Below, piece after piece: positions 1 to 7,409 of a stretch of 9,914 nucleotides of DNA. How positions within the stretch are numbered: the first letter of the stretch is position 1; each line of letters begins with the position of its first letter. The position numbers were made by a program, and so were the translations under genes. The stretch is taken from NCBI GenBank assembly GCA_031552355.1, contig JAVBMO010000156.1:1-9914 (forward strand), in the 5' to 3' direction. The notes beneath the pieces are model-generated. The model was given only the letters and a program-made list of their open reading frames with translations, was not told where the DNA came from and ran no database searches. Origin of the DNA: JAVBMO01 sp031552355 (lineage in GTDB: Bacteria; Bacteroidota; Bacteroidia; Bacteroidales; P3).

Positions 1-3000
1 TGATGATTTTTGAAGCCAACTCTGCATCGTGGTACAATTCGGCAAAGGGACGGTAGTAACGGAACTTAGAACCTATTTTGTCAAATTTCTTTACATAGCT
101 GTACACCACTTTATATAATACATCGCTGAGCCACAACGGCAAACCGGTATCGGAAAGATCGTTTTGGCGACGGGCCTTATGGCTTGGGAAAGCGCTTAAA
201 AAGAAATTATACAACGAAGGAGCAATCACTTCCACTCCTTGTTCCGACAACCATTGCAATACATTTTTGTGGCTGAACGAATTGTATTTTACATAAATTT
301 CGCCCACCACGCCAATTACCGGAATTTTGTCGTTCGGAATCACCGCTTGGTTAAATTCTTCGGCAGCTTGTTCCAGCAATTTATACAACGCTTTGCGGTC
401 TTTCTTTTCAATAAATGGATTCGCCAAGCCTATATATTTGTAACGCAATTTTTCTGCCAAACCTTTTTCGCGTTCGCGCGGCAGTGAGGCATAGTAAAAT
501 TTGGTTAGACAATCGGCATAGAGCAAACCGAAAAATGCCATGATCATTGCTTTTCGCCAATTCAGCTTAAATCCGGGCTGGTCGTTAATCATATCGCTGC
601 CAAAAGCTACGGAAACTACAGGAATATCTTCAAATCCTGCCGAAATCATAGCTTTTTTAATAGTGGCTATATAATTGGTTGCGCGGCATTGTCCGCCGGT
701 TTGGGTGATGGCAACGGCAATTTCGTCGCGATTATATTTTCCCGATTTCAAGGCTTTTATAATGTCGCCTACCACCAAAGTTGCCGGATAGCATATTTCG
801 TTGTTGGCATATTTTAAGCCTTCGGCAACGGATTCGGCATTCCCTACAGGAAGCACTTCCAGCTCAACACCCATGAGTTTGAAAAGCGAAGGTAGAAATT
901 CCGAATACCCTTCGGCAAAATAGGGTGCTATGATTTTTCGGTGGCGGTCTTTTTCCGCAAAAGCAGGGGTTTTCACCATGGGGGTTTCAACGCGTTCGTG
1001 CTTGCCGAATTGCAAGCTTTCTATCATGGAACGAATCCGCAACCGCAATGAACCAATGTTGTTCACATCATCAATTTTTAGAGTGGTGAGGGTTTTTCCT
1101 TTACTTTTCAAAATATCGCTTACTTCGTCCATGATAAACGCATCGGGACCGCAACCGAACGAAGTCAATTGTACATAATGAATGTTTTCGGTACTATTCG
1201 CCACATAAGCCGCCGCTTTGAAAATACGATTTGGGTATGCCCATTGGCTTACCGATTGAATGTCGCCGAAGGTGCGGTCGGCTTCTTCTGAAAAACGCAC
1301 CACATCTTCCGAAATCACATCTACGCCCATGTCGGCAATACAATCCGAAATTTTATGCTGCACCAAAGGATCTGCGTGATAGGGACGGCCTGCCAGCAAA
1401 ATCACCATTCGGTTATCGGATTTGGATTGTTCTACCATTTCTTTGGCTTTGGACGAAACTGTCAAAAAATGATTTTGTTGAGAGTCTAATGCTTTTACGA
1501 AAGCATTCTTAATCAATGATTTTTCTGCACCCAAACTTTCCAAATATTTTTTGCAGGCTGTGAACAGCAACTTTTCATTATTGAAAGCAATGGAAGGCGA
1601 GTCGATAGGAATGCCGTATTTTTCTTCGGTGCTCATGGCACCACGTAACACATCGGCATAACCGGCAACCACAGGGCAGTTGAAGCTGTTGATGGACGTT
1701 TTATCTTCTTTTTGTTCAAAAATCACATAGGGGAATAAAATCCTGTCCACCTTTTTTTCGACCAAATCGACCACATGGCCGTGCATAAGTTTTGCCGGAA
1801 AGCAAATATTGTCGGACATTACGCTGTTCAATCCTTTTTCGTAAAGTTTGTTGGTGGAAGCGTTGGACAGCACCACACGGATACCGCATTCGGTTAGTAA
1901 TGTATGCCAAAAAGGGTAATTTTCGTACATGTTCAAGCCGCGCGGAATCCCGACAGTTAACTTGGATTTATTCTTTTCCACCGATTTACGGTTTCCAAAT
2001 AAAGAGGCGTATTTGTCTTTGTAGATATTGCCGCCTTTTTCGAATCCTTCGGCTTTGTTGGAAAATATTTTTTCGCACTTATTGCCTGAAAAATAATTGT
2101 TTCCGTTCGAAAAACGAAAAACTTTTACATAGCAGTTATTTTCACAACCTTCGCATTGGGTGAAATCAGTTTCAAATTTTTGAGAATCAATTATTTTGTC
2201 CAAAGCCACCGGTTTTGCCGTGGCAACGCATTCTTTGGCATACAAAGCCGCGCCAAAAGCGCCCATGAGTTCGGGCATATCGGAAAACGAAACCTGACAT
2301 CCACTAAGTTTTTCCAGTGCGCGAACCACCGACAAATTACGGAATGTTCCGCCTTGCACCACAATGTGGTCGCCGAGTTCTTTGGTGTCTTTGAGTTTCA
2401 AAACTTTATAAAGGCAATTCTTTACCACAGAATACGCCAATCCGGCAGCAATATCCGAAACTTCTGCGCCTTCGCGCATGGCTTGCTTTACTTTGGAATT
2501 CATGAAAACGGTGCAACGGGTTCCCAAATCGCAGGGATTTTCGGCAAGACAAGCCATTTTGGCAAATTCCGCTACAGGATAGTTGAGCATATTGGCAAAA
2601 CCTTCAATAAAAGAGCCGCAACCGGAAGAACAGGCTTCGTTGATTTCCAGCCGTTTAATAGAGCTGTTTTCGATAAAAGTGGCTTTCATATCTTGCCCGC
2701 CAATGTCGAGGATAAACGATACTTTTGGCGAAATTTTTTGTGCCGCCAAATAGTGAGCAATGGTTTCAATCATGCCGAAATCAAGATTGAAAGCTGCTTT
2801 CAACAAATTTTCACCATAACCGGTAACGGCGCTTCCACTGATATTCAAATGTTTCCCTTTTTCGCGAATTTGTTGTTGCAAAATCTTCAATCCGCCAACA
2901 AAAGACTGCAAAGGGTCACCTTCGTTTCGGGTATAATATTCAAAAAGTACGCGTTCTTTATCATCAATCAGCACAATTTTGGTGGTAGTGGAACCCGAAT

Positions 3001-3997
3001 CGACACCCAAAAAGCATTTCGTATTTTCGTCAACCTCATCCAAAGAACAGCGTTCCACAATGTGGACGTTTTTCTCTTTTTTCCAATTTTCAAAATCCTC
3101 TTCATCCAAAAATATTTTCGGCAAACGCGAACTCAAATCGGTTGGAATGGGTTCCATCTTTTGTGCAGCCTTCAACATTTTCCTGAGTTCATGCAGTTTT
3201 TCCTTGCCTGTCCGCGGCATGAGGGCGCAACCCCAGGCGGGAACAATTTGGGCATTTTCGTGAAAAAGACAATCCTCAGGCGAAAGCGAAAGTAATTTCA
3301 TGAAAGACTTTCGCAAAGCGGGAATAAAAGCAAACGGGCCGCCACAGAAGAAGACTTTGGGCTGCACATCGTAACCTCTCGAAAGCGAAGAAATTACTTG
3401 CAGAGCAACGGCATGAAAAACCGAAGCGGCAATGTCTGTCTTGCTTACATTGCGGCTGATAAGGTTTTGGATGTCGGTTTTTGAAAATACGCCGCAACGC
3501 GAAGCCATCGGATAAATGGTTTCGGCATCGTCTGCCAAGCGGCTGAGTTCATTTACTTCGACGCCCAACAGGCTTGCCATTTGGTCGATGAAAGCGCCTG
3601 TTCCTCCGGCGCAACTTCCGTTCATGCGGATATCGGGCGATTGTCCCTTTTCGAAGAAAATCATTTTGGCATCTTCGCCTCCAATATCGATAAAGGTTTT
3701 TATTTCGGGGAATTTAGATCGAATCAGTTCCACCGAGGCCACCACCTCCTGTGTAAAATTAATCCCAAAACGTTCGGCGAAGCCCATGCCCACCGAGCCG
3801 GTGAGGACAATATCCATACGGCAGTCGCCCAAATGCCGGTATGCCGACATAAATATTTTCAGCAAAACACGATCGACATCGGCATGATGACGACGGTAGT
3901 CGGAAAAAACAATGTTGTCGTGTTCATCCAAGAACACCATTTTGATGGTTGTGGAACCGACATCGATTCCTACGCGGTAATTGTTGAGATGTTGCAT
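1..3997 (-). CDS. Giant acyl-CoA dehydratase activase-related protein (two BadF/HgdC ATPase domains + DUF2229 + HgdB-like region), C-terminus cut by window edge
   Basis: One uninterrupted frame of 1332 codons runs off the left edge. Residues 1-260 form an ASKHA ATPase domain (GIDVGSTTIK at 10-19, DIGGEDAK at 104-111). Residues 328-590 form a second (GVDSGSTTTK at 331-340, DIGGQDMK at 431-438). Each keeps two cysteines 39 residues apart (C129/C168 and C456/C495), the spacing of the [4Fe-4S] ligands in the 2-hydroxyglutaryl-CoA dehydratase activator HgdC. A cysteine cluster follows (C615, C618, C622, C641), then a DUF2229-like region (about 680-860) and an HgdB-like region with GRPYHADP (870-877) and QLTSFGCGPDA (943-953). 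Relatives are about 1400 aa or slightly longer, so perhaps 100 residues are missing. In the family, the activase drives ATP-dependent electron transfer to a dehydratase; the substrate of these fused forms is not known, and this protein is likely a cytoplasmic redox enzyme. The start chosen is ATG at 3997, because family members begin a few residues before the first ATPase motif. An in-frame ATG at 4024 would add nine residues that overlap the transposase gene. Few or no neighbours bear on its function. Confidence 0.9.
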   Translation of the reverse strand, partial: MQHLNNYRVGIDVGSTTIKMVFLDEHDNIVFSDYRRHHADVDRVLLKIFMSAYRHLGDCRMDIVLTGSVGMGFAERFGINFTQEVVASVELIRSKFPEIKTFIDIGGEDAKMIFFEKGQSPDIRMNGSCAGGTGAFIDQMASLLGVEVNELSRLADDAETIYPMASRCGVFSKTDIQNLISRNVSKTDIAASVFHAVALQVISSLSRGYDVQPKVFFCGGPFAFIPALRKSFMKLLSLSPEDCLFHENAQIVPAWGCALMPRTGKEKLHELRKMLKAAQKMEPIPTDLSSRLPKIFLDEEDFENWKKEKNVHIVERCSLDEVDENTKCFLGVDSGSTTTKIVLIDDKERVLFEYYTRNEGDPLQSFVGGLKILQQQIREKGKHLNISGSAVTGYGENLLKAAFNLDFGMIETIAHYLAAQKISPKVSFILDIGGQDMKATFIENSSIKRLEINEACSSGCGSFIEGFANMLNYPVAEFAKMACLAENPCDLGTRCTVFMNSKVKQAMREGAEVSDIAAGLAYSVVKNCLYKVLKLKDTKELGDHIVVQGGTFRNLSVVRALEKLSGCQVSFSDMPELMGAFGAALYAKECVATAKPVALDKIIDSQKFETDFTQCEGCENNCYVKVFRFSNGNNYFSGNKCEKIFSNKAEGFEKGGNIYKDKYASLFGNRKSVEKNKSKLTVGIPRGLNMYENYPFWHTLLTECGIRVVLSNASTNKLYEKGLNSVMSDNICFPAKLMHGHVVDLVEKKVDRILFPYVIFEQKEDKTSINSFNCPVVAGYADVLRGAMSTEEKYGIPIDSPSIAFNNEKLLFTACKKYLESLGAEKSLIKNAFVKALDSQQNHFLTVSSKAKEMVEQSKSDNRMVILLAGRPYHADPLVQHKISDCIADMGVDVISEDVVRFSEEADRTFGDIQSVSQWAYPNRIFKAAAYVANSTENIHYVQLTSFGCGPDAFIMDEVSDILKSKGKTLTTLKIDDVNNIGSLRLRIRSMIESLQFGKHERVETPMVKTPAFAEKDRHRKIIAPYFAEGYSEFLPSLFKLMGVELEVLPVGNAESVAEGLKYANNEICYPATLVVGDIIKALKSGKYNRDEIAVAITQTGGQCRATNYIATIKKAMISAGFEDIPVVSVAFGSDMINDQPGFKLNWRKAMIMAFFGLLYADCLTKFYYASLPREREKGLAEKLRYKYIGLANPFIEKKDRKALYKLLEQAAEEFNQAVIPNDKIPVIGVVGEIYVKYNSFSHKNVLQWLSEQGVEVIAPSLYNFFLSAFPSHKARRQNDLSDTGLPLWLSDVLYKVVYSYVKKFDKIGSKFRYYRPFAELYHDAELASKII

Positions 3998-4008
3998 TGC
4001 AATGTCTC
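3986..4008. repeat. REP-like palindrome copy A, across the RAYT stop and the activase start
   Basis: A 23-bp imperfect palindrome with 11-bp arms around T3997 and two mismatched pairs. It matches the central 23 bp of the perfect repeat at 4261-4283 at 20 of 23 positions. On the minus strand the RAYT stop codon TAG (4010-4008) leads into its outer arm. The ATG at 3997-3995 used here as the activase start lies at its centre. It is therefore a decayed copy of the transposase-associated repeat sitting on a translation start. Confidence 0.75.
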
Positions 4009-4571
4009 TATCTGAATGTATCATTATCCCAATTTTTTGGATTATTCAATATATAATTTTGTATTCGTTCAAAGGATTGGTTATCACGAATAATATGGTC
4101 ATGAAATCGTGATTGCCATTCAAAATCTGCATGTAAATTTAATCGTATATTTTTCGTTACTACTGATTTATAGGAACGAATAATGGTTGATATGGACCCC
4201 GGTTTCGGCGATATTTTGGACATTTGTTCGTTTTTTCCCGTATCCGTATCCGTGGTTGTAGAGACGTTGCAATGCAACGTCTCTACAACCACGGATACGG
4301 ATGATATTATCAAAACCCCATGAATATGGTTTGGCATTACCACAAAATTTCCCAATTCAATGGTTGGAAAATGGTTGGGGATTTCCAACCAATATTGTTT
4401 TGCCATTTTCCCCATATCATTTAATTGCATGATTCCATTTTTTATTTCGCCAAAATAATGTTGTCGGTTTTTAGTACAAATAGTTATGAAATATGCCCCA
4501 TTGTTCCGATAATCCCAATATGGATGCCGTGCAGACGGAATGCGATATTTGTTTTGGAATTTTTCGGACAT
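4008..4571 (-). CDS. REP-associated tyrosine transposase (RAYT, IS200-like Y1/HuH family)
   Basis: A 187-aa single-domain HuH nuclease. In this family the enzyme nicks and rejoins single-stranded DNA at REP palindromes through a tyrosine-DNA link. Visible family marks are the N-terminal RHPYWDYRNNGAYFITICT stretch (15-33), the MPNHIHG metal-binding motif (79-85, with H82 and H84), a candidate nucleophile Tyr134 in RSYKS, and the WQSRFHDHIIRD block (152-163). The ATG at 4571 (MSEKFQNKYR) is preferred to the in-frame ATG at 4652, because the extra 27 codons would translate the upstream palindrome and overlap the glycosyltransferase. Residues 91-110, between the HuH motif and the Tyr helix, are encoded by a perfect 61-bp palindrome, an in-frame repeat insertion into what is probably a loop. 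All catalytic motifs are present, so the protein may be active. Its stop codon overlaps the repeat where the activase gene begins. Confidence 0.9.
   Translation of the reverse strand: MSEKFQNKYRIPSARHPYWDYRNNGAYFITICTKNRQHYFGEIKNGIMQLNDMGKMAKQYWLEIPNHFPTIELGNFVVMPNHIHGVLIISSVSVVVETLHCNVSTTTDTDTGKNEQMSKISPKPGSISTIIRSYKSVVTKNIRLNLHADFEWQSRFHDHIIRDNQSFERIQNYILNNPKNWDNDTFR
4242..4302. repeat. Perfect 61-bp inverted repeat (REP-like copy B) inside the RAYT coding sequence
   Basis: Two 30-nt arms pair without mismatch around the single base A4272; pairing ends at T4241/G4303. The centre is GTTGCA-A-TGCAAC, flanked by GAGAC/GTCTC and then by GGTTGTA/TACAACC and CCGTATCCGT/ACGGATACGG. It would form a very stable hairpin in the mRNA and in single-stranded DNA. 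It is in frame, encoding about residues 91-110 of the transposase (SVSVVVETLHCNVSTTTDTD), and contains no stop in that frame. Confidence 0.95.
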
Positions 4572-4593
4572 ATTTTTATTTAATTCATTATTG

Positions 4594-4628
4594 CATGTAC
4601 AGCCGTTGCAATACAACGGCTGTACATG
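4594..4628. repeat. REP-like palindrome copy C in the RAYT leader
   Basis: Perfect 15-nt arms (CATGTACAGCCGTTG and its complement) are separated by 5 nt. The inner part, GTTGCAATACAAC, differs from the core of copy B by one base, but the outer arms are different. It lies between the glycosyltransferase stop (5 nt away) and the RAYT start (22 nt away). It could act as a hairpin that limits readthrough or protects the mRNA 3' end. There is no U-run after it in the minus-strand direction, so it is not a standard intrinsic terminator. Confidence 0.85.
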
Positions 4629-4633
4629 AACAT

Positions 4634-6043
4634 TCAAATTTTGTAAATACAATAATTTTCATTATTTAATACCACAGGATAATCCAAATCAATATTGGAT
4701 CCTTGATATATTTTTAGAATAACAATATATTTCAATCCTTTGTCTTTTAAAGATATAATAAAATCCGGATTTGCTATATTTTCATTAAAATCTACCCATC
4801 CTTTTCTGTGTGCAAAGTACATGGTAGTGGGATAATTCCCACTGTTTATCAAAATCAAGTCCTCTCGTCTGGATACTTTGTCCAAGTCTTTTTCAAGATT
4901 CAATATTTGCAATGCTTCTTGGGAAATTCTAAAATCGTGTTGCTGATTTAAAACCCCTTCCAAACAAATAGCAAATAAGATGATATAGGCAATCTTATTT
5001 TTGAATTGACAAACACCATAACCGGCAACAAGCGCCATTACAGGAATAAATGGGATTATGTAATATGAGTGATGGTAAAAAGTGAATCCGGATTTAAAAA
5101 TAATAATTAAAAAGCCCAAAAATGTTATTATGAATAACAGAATTAGTTTTTTGTTTTTTTTGATGACAGATTGAATAATTCCATAGATAAAGGCTGCAAA
5201 TCCAATAAATTTAAGTGCATCTTCATAGAATTTATTTAATGTTGAAGGGATGTTGTTAGCAATTTCATGAAATCCTTCAGAAAAACTTTTCCCCATAAAA
5301 AAATGCCAGAATTCATAAGTTTCTGTTAAATAGGGAACCCAATAAAAATACCAGATTATGGCAGGGAGAAGACTGATCAACGAAACACTGGAGAATATTA
5401 CTTTTCTGCCTATTGGAATGTTTTTGTTGAACAAAAGCAATAAAAAAACAACAAGCAAATAACCTGAAGTAATTTTTGATAAAGTTCCTATTATGATGAA
5501 AAAAGCATACAAAAGAATATTTACAAAACTTTTGCTTCGAATTATTTTATCTAAATAGTTTGTCCCAAAATAAATTCCCATCATTATAAAAGATACAGAA
5601 AAAGTATCCGGCATTATTTTTCTTGAGTATTCAAACCAAAGAGATCCCATTAAAATGAGTGTCGATGCAAAAGCTAATTTTCCTGTAAAATATTTTTGGA
5701 CTAACTTATAGAAAAAGAAAATGCCAAAAACCGAGACAATTAAATTTATTAGCCGTCCATACCAATGTTCATAGCCAAAAACTTCGGAAAATAGATAGAT
5801 CAGATAATTTAACGCAGGGAATTCCATGCCGGTTATACCTGTTTTCTCGCCAGCAATATCAATCCTTGGATAAAGGATATTATTATCAATTTCATAGAAA
5901 TTTCTTGCTACCATTGTAACTGTTGTTTGCCGCCAATTATGAACAGTTTCCAATGGGGGATCTGCAATCCCAATCAAATGTGCTATAAAGAAAATAAATA
6001 TCCAAAAATAAATATTTTGAAGTAGAATTTTTAAATGCTTCAT
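4634..6043 (-). CDS. Polytopic glycosyltransferase, GT39 / ArnT-like (GT-C fold)
   Basis: A 469-aa integral membrane protein with about ten hydrophobic segments, of the kind that transfers a sugar from a polyprenyl-phosphate donor on the outer face of the inner membrane. An N-terminal segment (11-27) leads to a first loop with ETVHNWRQTTVTMVARN (32-48), the place where GT39-type enzymes carry catalytic acidic residues. Further marks are GMEFPALNYL (72-81), HWYGRLINL (93-101), FEYSRKIMPDTFSVSF (137-152) and FYHHSYYIIPFIPV (322-335). A soluble C-terminal part of about 100 residues follows. The start is ATG 6043, 5 nt after the crcB stop; an in-frame ATG at 6172 would run through crcB. The acceptor is unknown; lipid A, protein or glycan are all possible. 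The gene is visibly richer in A+T than the activase gene, which may indicate separate acquisition. Confidence 0.85.
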   Translation of the reverse strand: MKHLKILLQNIYFWIFIFFIAHLIGIADPPLETVHNWRQTTVTMVARNFYEIDNNILYPRIDIAGEKTGITGMEFPALNYLIYLFSEVFGYEHWYGRLINLIVSVFGIFFFYKLVQKYFTGKLAFASTLILMGSLWFEYSRKIMPDTFSVSFIMMGIYFGTNYLDKIIRSKSFVNILLYAFFIIIGTLSKITSGYLLVVFLLLLFNKNIPIGRKVIFSSVSLISLLPAIIWYFYWVPYLTETYEFWHFFMGKSFSEGFHEIANNIPSTLNKFYEDALKFIGFAAFIYGIIQSVIKKNKKLILLFIITFLGFLIIIFKSGFTFYHHSYYIIPFIPVMALVAGYGVCQFKNKIAYIILFAICLEGVLNQQHDFRISQEALQILNLEKDLDKVSRREDLILINSGNYPTTMYFAHRKGWVDFNENIANPDFIISLKDKGLKYIVILKIYQGSNIDLDYPVVLNNENYCIYKI

Positions 6044-6048
6044 CTTAA

Positions 6049-6420
6049 TTAAAAAAATTTTCCTATTGAATATCCAGCCCAAGTAGCTAATAAACAAAAA
6101 ATTACACTTGCTATAACAGAGACAAAAAACAAAAACACATCGCCTTGTTTTAAAAGATTGAAATTTTCCCATGAAAAAGCAGAAAAAGTTGTGAATCCGC
6201 CACAGAATCCGATGGTTAGTAAAGCCATGTATGGACTTTTTTCAGAAATGAACGGAAGTCCCCAAAAGAGTCCGATAAGCAAAGAACCTACAACATTTAT
6301 CCCCATTGTGGCAAAAGGAAATACGGTTGTCACAAACTGCGATAACAAACGCGCTGTCCCAAAACGCGCCGCACTTCCCAATCCCCCGCCCAAAAAGGCT
6401 AAAATAAAATCTTTATACAT
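6049..6420 (-). CDS. crcB: Fluoride channel CrcB/Fluc
   Basis: A 123-aa small membrane protein of usual family length with four hydrophobic helices (about 4-24, 33-53, 64-84 and 96-118). It exports fluoride passively as a dual-topology dimer. Diagnostic residues are present: GGGLGSAARF (11-20) with R19, INVVGS (41-46) with the conserved Asn42, and GFCGGFTTFSAF (71-82) with the phenylalanines that line the fluoride path. It lies 5 nt after the Fic gene and 5 nt before the glycosyltransferase, so it is co-transcribed. No fluoride riboswitch can precede it directly, because the upstream gene ends 5 nt away. Confidence 0.95.
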   Translation of the reverse strand: MYKDFILAFLGGGLGSAARFGTARLLSQFVTTVFPFATMGINVVGSLLIGLFWGLPFISEKSPYMALLTIGFCGGFTTFSAFSWENFNLLKQGDVFLFFVSVIASVIFCLLATWAGYSIGKFF

Positions 6421-6425
6421 AAAGG

Positions 6426-7397
6426 TTAGTTTTTGTCGTTAATCAAATTGAATACTACCTTAACCATCATATCTTTTTCTTCGGGACGGCTTTCTGCAAT
6501 CATCAAAGTCAGAGCAACCAATGTATTATTGGCAATTCGTTTTGAGTTATCAGCACGATATAAAATGTTGTTTTTATCTAAAAACCAAAGAAACAAGAAA
6601 GCTGCAATACGTTTGTTGCCATCGCTGAAAGAATGATTTTTGGTTACCAAATACAATAACATGGCTGCCTTTTCTTCCACGCTTGGGTATAAATCTTTGC
6701 CGTCGAAAGTCTGATAAATCGTAGCAATGGAACTTCTGAACGATTGATCTTTTTCATTTCCAAACAATTTACTTGCATTAAATTTCTTTTTCAAGTCTTG
6801 TATAACCTCTTTTGCCATTTCGTAAGTCGCATAAAAAATCTCTTTTGTTTCGCTTTTTTCTATATCTAAAGTCTGGTAGTCATATTTGTCCAAAACATCC
6901 AAACCATAAGTATAGTCTGTTACAATTTTCAGCAAACCTGTCGCTTCTTCTTTTGAGAGTTGATGGTTTTCAATTACATTTGAGAGCAACTTAATCGTCT
7001 TTTTTAAATCGTCATATTGTTCAAGTTTCAATTTGTCGTTTACTGCATAGCCCTTTACCAAGTATTCTTTCAAAATACGATTTGCCCAAATACGAAATTG
7101 GGTACCTCGTTGCGATTTTACACGATAACCGACAGAAATGATGACGTCAAGATTGTAGTAGTTCGTTTTGTAATTTTTCCCATCAGAGGCAGTATGTAAG
7201 AATTTCTTACATACTGTTGCTTTTTCTAATTCATGTTCCTTAAATACATTGGAAATATGCATTGTTATATTGTTTCTTGTTGTCTGAAACAATTCGGTCA
7301 TCTGCGCTTGTGACAACCAGACAGTTTCATTTTCTAATCTAACATCAAGATTTGTAAAACCGTCAGCAGTTTGATAGATAATTATCTTGTCATTCAT
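6426..7397 (-). CDS. RhuM-family protein with C-terminal Fic/Doc domain
   Basis: A 323-aa two-domain protein. Residues 1-125 match the RhuM type, with NETVWLSQAQMTELF (24-38), YYNLDVIISVGYRV (80-93) and RGTQFRIWANRILKEYLVKG (97-116); the first part resembles a winged-helix DNA-binding fold. After a helical linker (125-200) comes a Fic domain with HSFSDGNKR (255-263). The catalytic His255, Phe257, Asp259, Asn261 and Arg263 are all present. Lys262 makes the motif end in NKR, as in the Doc toxin, a kinase, rather than NGR as in AMP-transferring Fic proteins. An NMP- or phosphotransferase acting on protein is therefore likely; target and donor are unknown. No inhibitory (S/T)xxxE(G/N) motif is obvious. 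The start is ATG 7397, 12 nt after the DUF3788 gene. A perfect palindrome lies in the codons for about residues 61-69. Confidence 0.88.
   Translation of the reverse strand: MNDKIIIYQTADGFTNLDVRLENETVWLSQAQMTELFQTTRNNITMHISNVFKEHELEKATVCKKFLHTASDGKNYKTNYYNLDVIISVGYRVKSQRGTQFRIWANRILKEYLVKGYAVNDKLKLEQYDDLKKTIKLLSNVIENHQLSKEEATGLLKIVTDYTYGLDVLDKYDYQTLDIEKSETKEIFYATYEMAKEVIQDLKKKFNASKLFGNEKDQSFRSSIATIYQTFDGKDLYPSVEEKAAMLLYLVTKNHSFSDGNKRIAAFLFLWFLDKNNILYRADNSKRIANNTLVALTLMIAESRPEEKDMMVKVVFNLINDKN
7190..7216. repeat. Perfect 27-bp palindrome inside the RhuM-Fic gene
   Basis: Arms CAGTATGTAAGAA and its exact complement flank T7203. On the minus strand it encodes about residues 61-69 (TVCKKFLHT), at the end of the putative DNA-binding part. 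It is unrelated to the REP-like core at 4.0-4.6 kb. It could be a binding site for the encoded protein, a hairpin in the mRNA, or a coding coincidence. Confidence 0.85.
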
Positions 7398-7409
7398 TGG
7401 GATAGGCGT

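Larger units (their letters stand above)
3986..4628 (-). mobile_element. RAYT transposase unit with flanking and internal REP-like palindromes
   Basis: This is the extent of the likely mobile unit: a RAYT gene bounded by palindrome A (3986-4008) and palindrome C (4594-4628), with palindrome B inside the gene. All share the core GTTGCA-N-TGCAAC or a one-base variant of it. A RAYT gene flanked by its own palindromes is the known arrangement for REPtron-type elements. The outer limits are inferred from the palindromes. No target-site duplication was found by eye, and these elements are not expected to make one. Confidence 0.65.

Noticed and set aside
2156..3295. Long plus-strand open frame (379 codons) opposite the activase gene
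   Set aside because: It is antisense to a well-supported protein with conserved motifs in the other frame. Its translation is rich in Phe, His and Asn with no recognisable domain, as expected for a shadow frame.
4594..4628. Intrinsic terminator after the glycosyltransferase gene
   Set aside because: The stem is strong, but no U-run follows in the direction of transcription, and the sequence belongs to the RAYT repeat family.
3986..4628. CRISPR array, because similar short repeats recur
   Set aside because: There are only three copies, unevenly spaced, each a palindrome with different arms, and they surround a RAYT gene. No cas gene is present.
4572..4652. N-terminal extension of the RAYT protein from an ATG at 4652
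   Set aside because: The 27 extra codons translate the leader palindrome and overlap the end of the glycosyltransferase gene. Family members start close to the residues encoded from 4571.
6044..6172. N-terminal extension of the glycosyltransferase from an ATG at 6172
   Set aside because: It would lie inside crcB in another frame. The ATG at 6043, just after the crcB stop, gives a normal first membrane segment.
6421..6425. Fluoride riboswitch upstream of crcB
   Set aside because: Only 5 nt separate crcB from the preceding gene, leaving no untranslated leader for a riboswitch.
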